This document shows, piece by piece, positions 1 through 5,104 of a stretch of 7,220 nucleotides of DNA. Position 1 is the stretch's first letter; every line of letters begins with the position of its first letter. The position numbers and the translations under genes are program-made. The stretch lies in NCBI GenBank assembly GCA_024275615.1, contig JAJRYU010000655.1, positions 1 to 7,220 on the forward strand, given 5' to 3'. This stretch comes from Planctomycetota bacterium (lineage in GTDB: Bacteria; Planctomycetota; GCA-002687715; DRQF01). The notes beneath the pieces are model-generated. The model was given only the letters and a program-made list of their open reading frames with translations. It was not told the DNA's origin and made no database searches.

Positions 1-580
1 ATGGTTTTGGGTGACCCAAAAATGCCATGGTCCAAGGCCCCGATCGGCGTGTTTCTTGTCTCTCATCAGTGAAGAGACCTGGGTCGATACCGTTGGGAAG
101 AAGGTGGACTCCTTCGCGATGGTTTCTCACTTCGGTGACGAAAGCCAACATGCCACTTGAAACCGGAAAAACGAGATCGGCCTTTCGCCAAAGTTCATTC
201 TCTACCGACTCGCTGGTCTCGGTTATCGTTTCTGGCCTGTGACGAGACGCTTCGGAAAACAGTGGGGCGTTCACTTCGAGCGCGAAAATCAGGCCCGTCT
301 TGTTGGCCGCCTCAAGTCCCGTGGTGGCGCCCAACGAATAGCGTTCGTAAACGAAATCTGCCTTATGGTCGATGATAGTATTCTGGATGTTTTCCGCACT
401 CGTACCTTGGCGAGTCTCGAATCGCAAGTCGGCTGATGATTTTGGCAATCGTTGAGAGTGCAAGATGACATCATGACCTTCGGCAACGAAGGCGTTGAGG
501 ATGGAGCGTAAATGGATGGACGCTCCCTTTGTACCATCAGGCGCGATTCCCTTGTCTGCGTTTACCGCGACGATTCTCAT
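1..580 (-). CDS. GT4-like glycosyltransferase, N-terminal part (cut by the left window edge)
   Basis: An open frame of 193 codons begins at ATG 580 and runs off position 1 without a stop. The translation starts MRIVAVNADKG and reads as the N-terminal Rossmann domain of a GT-B glycosyltransferase. A glycine-containing GASIHLRSILNAF helix (residues 19-31) is followed by EGHDV, a typical second strand. DFVYERYSL (75-83) and FALEVNAP (99-106) are acceptor-domain strands of GT4-type enzymes. The sequence VFPVSSGM (137-144) and then LPNGIDPGLF (161-170) matches the usual 'VSxxM...PNGID' segment just before the C-terminal sugar-nucleotide domain, which lies outside the window. The start overlaps the stop of the preceding glycosyltransferase as ATGA (577-580), so translational coupling is likely; a weak GAGG lies 9 bases upstream. 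It presumably transfers a sugar from a nucleotide donor to a glycan at the cytoplasmic face of the membrane. Donor and acceptor cannot be inferred. Confidence 0.85.
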   Translation of the reverse strand, partial: MRIVAVNADKGIAPDGTKGASIHLRSILNAFVAEGHDVILHSQRLPKSSADLRFETRQGTSAENIQNTIIDHKADFVYERYSLGATTGLEAANKTGLIFALEVNAPLFSEASRHRPETITETSESVENELWRKADLVFPVSSGMLAFVTEVRNHREGVHLLPNGIDPGLFTDERQETRRSGPWTMAFLGHPKP

Positions 581-1779
581 GCAGTCACGCCTCGATCCGG
601 AGACTCAAGAATGCTCTTCTGGAAGACGTGAACGAGGGCTGGCAGAGTGGTTTTCTGATCAAAGACCTGTCTTGACCTCACCGGGCCGTTTTTGGCGCAG
701 TGAGCGCGCAACTTCTCATCGTCCATCAAGCGCATCATGGCTACAGCGATTGCCGAGAAATCATCCGGATCCGTCAAGATGCCACATTCGCCATCCACTA
801 CGATCTCGGGAATGCCGACCATACGAGTTGAGACACAAGGTAGACCGCAAGCGAGAGCTTCAATGAGTACGGTCGGCAAGGCGTCTCGATTACCATCGCG
901 TCCTTCTCGGCAAGGCAGGACAAGCATGTGAGATTGGTACATCAGGTCAATGACTTTCTCACGGGACAAAGGGCCAGTCAATGTCACGCAGTCATCCAAT
1001 TTTAGTTCCACAATGAGGGATTGCAACGAACTTAATTGATCGCCATCTCCAACGAGTGTCAAGTGAAACTCCCGCTGCCGATCTTTGAGATAATGACAGG
1101 CCCTCAGCAGCAGATCGAATCCCTTCTTTTCTACGAGGCGCCCTACCGCCAAGAGCTGGGGATGTTCTCCTTGTTTTTTCTTCGGGTCCCGTGACATTTC
1201 GTCCAGCGGTAGACCGTTGTAGATCATGGCAACAGGAGTACGGGAATCGGAAAGGAAACGACTCTCGATGTAGTTCCTATTGAATTCGCTTACGGTCACG
1301 AGAGATTCGGCGAGTGCCGCTGTCTTTTGAAACAACTCAACGTTGATTTGATTGCGGAAGATGTCTTTTGCGTGAGCCGTAACTGTGAACGACGGTCCGC
1401 CATTGAGACGTGAAATGGCAGCGACGTGGCTTGCCACAGTCATGAAATGAGCGTGGACATGGTCTACGTTGTGGGTGCGACACAGTGAGGCGACCTGGAG
1501 CCCCTGAGCCCATGTCTTGCTACGCCGGCGTGGAGGGATTTCAACGAGGAAATCATCAAAGTCCTTTTTCGGAGTCGTCGAATCCAGTGGTGGAGAGGTC
1601 GGCACGAGATGGATCGACGCTTTTAGTTTGGAAAGGCCGATGTGTCGCGGTTCGTCTGGAGCGGGGCGCAATGAGAAAATGACGACTTCGTGTCCGAGAG
1701 ACTCCAAGCCCAGAAGTTCGTTCAAAATGAACGTCTCAGAGAGCCTTGGAAACTTCTTCAAGACGTAAGCGATCTTCAT
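577..1779 (-). CDS. GT4 family glycosyltransferase, colanic-acid WcaL/AmsK-like
   Basis: A complete 400-residue protein, a normal length for GT4 (GT-B fold) retaining glycosyltransferases. The start MKIAYVLKKFPRLSETFILNE carries the FPRLSETF signature (residues 10-17) typical of WcaL/AmsK-like enzymes of exopolysaccharide synthesis. The N-terminal domain has HVHAHF (107-112) and TVTAHAKDI (132-140); VTVSEFNRNY (161-170) and YNGLP (188-192) lead to the linker. The C-terminal domain begins at AVGRLVEKKGFD (211-222), with LVGDGD (242-247) and DALPTVLIEALACGLP (299-314). The EX7E-type motif is D299/E307; aspartate at the first position, as in DGIPxxLxEA, is my recollection of a common form in this subfamily. 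The ATG at 1779 shares its A with the stop of the upstream gene (TAATG) and has AAGG six bases upstream. Its stop overlaps the next glycosyltransferase start by four bases. Likely a cytoplasmic enzyme adding a sugar to a lipid-linked glycan; the sugar is unknown. Confidence 0.93.
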   Translation of the reverse strand: MKIAYVLKKFPRLSETFILNELLGLESLGHEVVIFSLRPAPDEPRHIGLSKLKASIHLVPTSPPLDSTTPKKDFDDFLVEIPPRRRSKTWAQGLQVASLCRTHNVDHVHAHFMTVASHVAAISRLNGGPSFTVTAHAKDIFRNQINVELFQKTAALAESLVTVSEFNRNYIESRFLSDSRTPVAMIYNGLPLDEMSRDPKKKQGEHPQLLAVGRLVEKKGFDLLLRACHYLKDRQREFHLTLVGDGDQLSSLQSLIVELKLDDCVTLTGPLSREKVIDLMYQSHMLVLPCREGRDGNRDALPTVLIEALACGLPCVSTRMVGIPEIVVDGECGILTDPDDFSAIAVAMMRLMDDEKLRAHCAKNGPVRSRQVFDQKTTLPALVHVFQKSILESPDRGVTA

Positions 1780-2984
1780 TATGCACCTTCTCTTATTTGA
1801 CTATGAAGCGACTTTCGCGAAGCGCCGAATGGAGAGGACGGCCTGATCAACTCGTTGATCTCCTCAACGAGTCTCTTCGAGCCAGTGAGGGCGATTCCCT
1901 CGGGATGGGGTTTTTTCGGCCTGTCGCAGGAGAGGAGGAAGTCTTCGAAAATCTGATCGTCGAGTTGTGATGATCGACACCAGCTGAAGCCGCACGCTTC
2001 ACTGAGTCGTTCCGCCCGCAGCAATTGCTCTACACGAGGAGTTTCTCTGGGCACCAAGAGAGCTGGACGATTGGTCGACATTATTTCCGTTACCGTATTG
2101 TAGCCAGCCATGCCAATGACCGCTTTCGATGTGGCGATTCGATCTTCGAGTTTAGGATCAAAGCGAATCAGTTGAACATCATGGGCCAGATCTCGAATTT
2201 GGCTTGCCAACGCCTTGAACTTGCGTTCTGACAGAAACGGACCACTGACGATGTCTATGGCTCCCCAATCGTTTTCTGTTCGGGACAAGAACCCGACGAA
2301 GGAGCGTAGTAGTTTCTGACCATCGCCGCCGCCACCTGCCGTTACCAAGACGCGGTCAGTATACTCTCCGAGCGAATAGCCCCGTGCTATGTAACCGAGA
2401 TGTCTGGTCTTCTTGTCGCCTTGCCTGTCAACGAGTCTGTCGAATCCGATCTCTTGTGCAGTCGTTGGTACCCAAGATGACCCATAGACGAAGACTCGGT
2501 CGTAGTCGTTTTCGATCGCGCTCATGGCACCGGTGGCGATCCACGTCTCTTTTGTCTTCGCCGCATCATCGACGATGTCACGCATGCCCAAAATGAGGCA
2601 AGGGCGCTTTTTGGAATTTCTCACTGCCTCAAGAAGTGGGACCAATTCGTTTTCAACTCCCAGCGGCGAGTGGTCGACGATAATCATGTCGGGTTTGAAG
2701 TCCCGATACGCACTGCACAGCAAATTCGATCGCATGGAAACCACATCACGGAGAGGTAGATCAAGGTCACGAGCGGCGTAGCTGCCATCCCCCCTCTTGA
2801 TGATTGCCGGCAACTTCATGGTGTCGCAACCACGTGGCAATTCGAATGATTGGGCTCTTGGTGAACCAGTTGCGATGAGCACCGAAGCGTCCAGGTTTGA
2901 AGTGGAAAGTGCTTTCGCAATGATCAGGCTGCGCCTCAGGTGGCCCAGGCCGTAAGTGTCATGGCTGTAAATCAGGACGCGCAT
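1779..2984 (-). CDS. MurG-like GT-B glycosyltransferase (COG4671-type)
   Basis: A complete 401-residue protein. The N-terminus MRVLIYSHDTYGLGHLRRS has the GLGHLRR loop (residues 12-18) of the COG4671 'predicted glycosyl transferase' group, which is related to MurG/GT28. VDHSPLG (103-109) fits the N-domain acceptor side. The C-terminal domain starts with RVLVTAGGGGDG (211-222), a glycine-rich loop, and contains GMAGYNTVTE (291-300) followed by RPALLVPR (306-313), the counterpart of the UDP-sugar-binding segment of MurG (G-G-x-x-T-x-x-E, then P). There is no signal peptide or membrane segment, so a cytosolic or membrane-peripheral enzyme is expected. The start is well supported: GGAGGT at 2991-2996, six bases before the ATG. 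The upstream secreted-protein gene ends 29 bp away, and the downstream GT4 gene overlaps by one base. Substrate is unknown; the neighbours suggest glycan assembly rather than peptidoglycan synthesis. Confidence 0.9.
   Translation of the reverse strand: MRVLIYSHDTYGLGHLRRSLIIAKALSTSNLDASVLIATGSPRAQSFELPRGCDTMKLPAIIKRGDGSYAARDLDLPLRDVVSMRSNLLCSAYRDFKPDMIIVDHSPLGVENELVPLLEAVRNSKKRPCLILGMRDIVDDAAKTKETWIATGAMSAIENDYDRVFVYGSSWVPTTAQEIGFDRLVDRQGDKKTRHLGYIARGYSLGEYTDRVLVTAGGGGDGQKLLRSFVGFLSRTENDWGAIDIVSGPFLSERKFKALASQIRDLAHDVQLIRFDPKLEDRIATSKAVIGMAGYNTVTEIMSTNRPALLVPRETPRVEQLLRAERLSEACGFSWCRSSQLDDQIFEDFLLSCDRPKKPHPEGIALTGSKRLVEEINELIRPSSPFGASRKSLHSQIREGA
1786..1789 (-). promoter_or_regulatory. Shine-Dalgarno site of the WcaL-like glycosyltransferase
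   Basis: AAGG (within AGAAGGT) lies inside the last codons of the upstream gene, six bases before ATG 1779. Together with the TAATG stop/start overlap it supports this start and suggests reinitiation or coupled translation. Confidence 0.65.
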
Positions 2985-2990
2985 GGCGCA

Positions 2991-2996
2991 ACCTCC
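2991..2996 (-). promoter_or_regulatory. Strong Shine-Dalgarno site of the MurG-like glycosyltransferase
   Basis: GGAGGT on the minus strand, six bases before ATG 2984. It is the strongest ribosome binding site in the window and fixes the start of the first glycosyltransferase. It sits in the 29-bp space after the secreted-protein gene, which has only weak ribosome-binding sequence of its own. Confidence 0.8.
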
Positions 2997-3013
2997 ATTC
3001 GGATGCTTGAATT

Positions 3014-4747
3014 CTATTGAGGAAAGTAAGTGAATTCATCTACATCTATTTCACTGTTGTCGATGGGATCCCGAAGACGAATGCGGAACCTATGAGGTAA
3101 TCCAGCTTGACTCGGGGGGAACGTTGGCAACGGCACGGCCAAAAACTGAGCAAATATGAACTGTCCAGCGGCAAGAATCGTGGGAGAGCCAACTAGCAAC
3201 GAGGTGAGGCCTCCGAATGGCCCTTCAATCTCGGCGTCAAGAAAAGCGCCTGCTGTGACTCCCGTTGGATTGTATATGGCAACGGTTATGAACAGTTGCG
3301 GTGATCCGGCAGGAACGACCTGCGGTCCCGGAAATGCTGGATCATCGACATAGACAAGCATGGGTAAAAGGACCAGGCTTGTATTCAATACGGTCGCCCC
3401 GGAAACGAGAAGAGACGACGTGCTTGTGTCTCTCGCTAGACTTGCTTTTCTCGTCTTGAAGAACACATCAATTGTGCCTGCCGGAACGATAACGGCATAG
3501 TCGCCATTGGCATCTGTCCGGTTATCGCTCAGTTCGACTCGGACTCCGGTTGTGGAATCACGGACAATGATGGTGCAATTCTTTTGAGGTACGCTGCCAA
3601 AGGCCGTGACTTTTCCCGACAAGACGAATCCCGGTTGTGCAGCAACGATTCCCAGATTCGTCGCGGCGGAAATCAACTGAAAAGCCGTCGTTGTCGCCAC
3701 CAGGCTACTCGCGGTGGGTGGCTGAAAAATGACTCGATGAGTTCCTGCTGGAACCACAACGAAGAAGTCACCGTTTGGATCAGTGTTATCACCAGGAGTG
3801 TAGAGAATCGAATTGCCGGCTTGAGTTCGAACGTCGATGTCGGCGCCGGTGACAGGAAATCCGGTGTTATCAACCAAGGTACCGTTGATTGGGATTCCAG
3901 GATCAAGAGCGATCGACCCCATGGCCGTTGGCGTAGCATTGACGATGGCAATCAGCTGCTTTCCGACGAGAATCTGTTGACCTTTCTTGGGATCGAATGA
4001 AACGACGTGCACTCCTGCAGGAACAATAACGGAGAACATGCCCAGAATATTCGTGTTGTCATTGGGTGTCTGAATTCGAAGCCCTGTCGCCAAGTCGTCG
4101 ACGTCGATGTCAACGTCCAAGAGCGGGAGACTTGTGCTTGAATCAACGACCGTGCCGGTCAATAGGTAGCCTGTAGGTAGAACGACTGTGCCGACATTGA
4201 GGTTGGTACTAATAGTGACCGTTTGTATTTGAGAAACCAGGATTTGTCCTATGGCTGGCTCTGCACGCAAGCGAAGTGTACCCGCTGGAACTCGGAGTGA
4301 GAATGTTCCTGTCAAGGAGGTGCTGCCTCCTGGAGTTGAGAGCTTTATGCCGGTCACGTCGTCGAAGACATCAAGATCTCCGTTTACAACTGCGACTCCC
4401 GATGAGTCCGTAACGCTTCCCGACAGGAGAAACCCGGCTCCGAGAGTCAAGGTTCCCAAGTTTGTAGCGCCGTTGACAACAACGTTACGAACCAAGGTGG
4501 GTGCCAAGGTCAAACTGGCTGGGGGCTTGATTTGAAAGCTGTACGTGCCTGACACGACATTGACTGTGAATGTCCCCGCAATGCCCGTGACCACAGTCGT
4601 TCCGTCGATGAAGGTTTCGATTGTGGCGCCTGCCACGGGAGTACCCAGAGCATCCACAACAACACCGGTAACGGGATCGGCTTGGGCGGGGATGCACAAG
4701 AAAGATCCAATCATCAGGGCAAAAAGAGTGGTTTTCAGCGAAGTCAT
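3014..4747 (-). CDS. Secreted protein with five carboxypeptidase-regulatory-like repeats (paralogue A)
   Basis: A complete 577-residue protein that I cannot assign to a named family. Residues 1-23 form a Sec signal peptide (basic Lys5, hydrophobic core, AQA cleavage site before Asp24); Cys18 is not in a good lipobox. Five tandem modules of 82-91 residues follow: 24-105, 106-193, 194-284, 285-373 and 374-462. Each follows the pattern 'L-x-G-x-V-x-D-x-x-G-x-P-V', an acidic strand such as DLDVFDD or DIDVDD, a TP-G-D turn, then 'G-x-F-x-V-x-VPAGT'. This is the transthyretin/CarboxypepD_reg-like beta-sandwich pattern. Residues 463-577 are a different, probably Ig-like module ending DEFTYFPQ. There is no C-terminal helix, LPXTG, PEP-CTERM or lipobox, so export to the periplasm or outside is likely but anchoring is unclear. 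The ribosome site is weak (GAGAA). The gene ends 29 bp before the glycosyltransferase genes and has a full-length paralogue upstream. No catalytic residues are evident; a structural or adhesive role is inference. Confidence 0.9.
   Translation of the reverse strand: MTSLKTTLFALMIGSFLCIPAQADPVTGVVVDALGTPVAGATIETFIDGTTVVTGIAGTFTVNVVSGTYSFQIKPPASLTLAPTLVRNVVVNGATNLGTLTLGAGFLLSGSVTDSSGVAVVNGDLDVFDDVTGIKLSTPGGSTSLTGTFSLRVPAGTLRLRAEPAIGQILVSQIQTVTISTNLNVGTVVLPTGYLLTGTVVDSSTSLPLLDVDIDVDDLATGLRIQTPNDNTNILGMFSVIVPAGVHVVSFDPKKGQQILVGKQLIAIVNATPTAMGSIALDPGIPINGTLVDNTGFPVTGADIDVRTQAGNSILYTPGDNTDPNGDFFVVVPAGTHRVIFQPPTASSLVATTTAFQLISAATNLGIVAAQPGFVLSGKVTAFGSVPQKNCTIIVRDSTTGVRVELSDNRTDANGDYAVIVPAGTIDVFFKTRKASLARDTSTSSLLVSGATVLNTSLVLLPMLVYVDDPAFPGPQVVPAGSPQLFITVAIYNPTGVTAGAFLDAEIEGPFGGLTSLLVGSPTILAAGQFIFAQFLAVPLPTFPPSQAGLPHRFRIRLRDPIDNSEIDVDEFTYFPQ
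3017..3361 (-). other. Conserved C-terminal module of paralogue A
   Basis: Residues 463-577, starting MLVYVDDPAFPGPQ and ending EIDVDEFTYFPQ. It lacks the VPAGT signature of the repeats. Alternating hydrophobic strands (LFITVAIYNP, FIFAQFLAVPL, RFRIRLRDP) suggest an Ig/CARDB-like beta-sandwich. By hand alignment 74 of 115 positions are identical to the matching part of the upstream paralogue, with no gap. Function is unknown. Confidence 0.7.
3362..4678 (-). repeat. Five tandem protein repeats in paralogue A
   Basis: Residues 24-462 encode five modules of about 82-91 residues. Recurrent landmarks are FLLSG/YLLTG/PINGT/FVLSG at the module start, Asp-rich strand 2, TPGDNTD or DNRTDANGD turns, and VPAGT near the middle. 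The modules have diverged enough from one another that they are recognisable mainly at protein level. Confidence 0.8.
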
Positions 4748-4808
4748 CAGAGGTTCTCGTTGTTCGTTTCTTGGCGTCGATACCCTTGTTTTGCAAGCGC
4801 CATGCCAC

Positions 4809-4833
4809 CGCCCTTGAGCTGCAGAGAGGGGCG
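4809..4833. repeat. Inverted repeat in the leader of paralogue A
   Basis: CGCCCTT (4809-4815) faces AGGGGCG (4827-4833): seven pairs including one G-T, around an 11-base loop. No T-run follows on the minus strand, so it is not an intrinsic terminator for that strand. It would fold in the 5' leader if the promoter at 4878-4883 is used. Confidence 0.45.
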
Positions 4834-4877
4834 CTACTTGCCACTCTTGTATCAGTGAGTTGTCTGTAAGTATTTGT

Positions 4878-4883
4878 ATTATA
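4878..4883 (-). promoter_or_regulatory. Candidate -10 box for paralogue A
   Basis: The minus strand reads CGATATAATAC with a perfect TATAAT. At 16-18 bp spacing upstream I find no good TTGACA-like -35 (the best are CCTTAC or CTTACC), so the match is partial. Initiation would give a leader of about 120 bases before ATG 4747, containing the hairpin at 4809-4833. Confidence 0.35.
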
Positions 4884-4908
4884 TCGGCTTAAGTTGACAG
4901 GTAAGGGG

Positions 4909-4926
4909 GGTGCCTGCTTCGGCACC
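4909..4926. repeat. GC-rich perfect hairpin, possibly REP-like
   Basis: GGTGCC (4909-4914) and GGCACC (4921-4926) form a perfect six-base stem around the loop TGCTTC. On the minus strand a C-run (CCCCCCTTACC, counting the last stem bases) follows rather than a T-run, which argues against a classical terminator. Short GGTGCC hairpins next to G/C runs resemble REP-type intergenic palindromes, but one copy cannot establish this. Confidence 0.5.
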
Positions 4927-4951
4927 GACCGCTCCTTCATTGTCTTTTGGC

Positions 4952-5000
4952 GCCCCTAAAACCTCCGTGTTCATATTCGGGACACGGTACAGAAGGGGGC
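4952..5000 (-). terminator. Nested inverted repeat, possible terminator of paralogue B
   Basis: The inner stem CCGTGT (4965-4970) / ACACGG (4982-4987) encloses an 11-base loop. An outer stem pairs GCCCCT (4952-4957) with AGGGGGC (4994-5000) with one bulged G. On the minus strand the inner stem is followed three bases later by TTTT (4958-4961), a weak intrinsic-terminator pattern about 120 bases after the stop of paralogue B. The T-run is short, so termination is uncertain. Confidence 0.35.
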
Positions 5001-5008
5001 TTTCAAGG

Positions 5009-5032
5009 CGCGGATAGAATAACAACCCCGCG
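5009..5032. repeat. Short inverted repeat downstream of paralogue B
   Basis: CGCGG (5009-5013) and CCGCG (5028-5032) form a five-base stem around a 14-base AT-rich loop. It is weak on its own and notable only because it is next to the nested repeat at 4952-5000. Confidence 0.3.
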
Positions 5033-5104
5033 TTGTAGCGTGATGACGCCCAGATCAGCAAGAACAAGGAAAGCGGCTAGGTCTTGGTTCGTTGGCAAAC
5101 ACGA

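Larger units (their letters stand above)
4748..5104. other. 357-bp intergenic region between the two paralogues
   Basis: No convincing gene is present. Going with transcription (right to left), it holds the tail after the TAG of paralogue B, a set of inverted repeats at 5009-5032, 4952-5000 and 4909-4926, a TATAAT box at 4878-4883, a leader hairpin at 4809-4833, and a weak ribosome site before ATG 4747. A 62-codon minus-strand frame crosses the hairpins but begins at TTG, lacks a ribosome site and has non-coding-like composition. Confidence 0.7.

Noticed and set aside
5..21. Perfect inverted repeat TTTTGGG-TGA-CCCAAAA at the left edge, looking like an operator or terminator
   Set aside because: It lies inside the coding frame of the partial glycosyltransferase (codons for LGHPK), so it is most likely a coincidence of codons.
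3584..4000. Long open frames antisense to the secreted-protein and glycosyltransferase genes
   Set aside because: They are shadows of the minus-strand genes; the minus frames have recognisable domains, signal peptides and ribosome sites, and the antisense frames have none.
4690..4700. Cys18 in the signal peptide of paralogue A as a lipoprotein lipobox
   Set aside because: The preceding residues (Ser-Phe-Leu) do not fit a lipobox, a good AQA signal peptidase I site follows, and paralogue B has no cysteine there.
4894..4899. TTGACA on the plus strand as a -35 box
   Set aside because: No -10-like hexamer occurs 16-18 bases downstream, and there is no plus-strand gene to serve.
4879..5067. 62-codon minus-strand frame in the gap between the paralogues
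   Set aside because: It starts with TTG, has no Shine-Dalgarno site, passes through several hairpins, overlaps the TATAAT box and has non-coding-like third-position composition.
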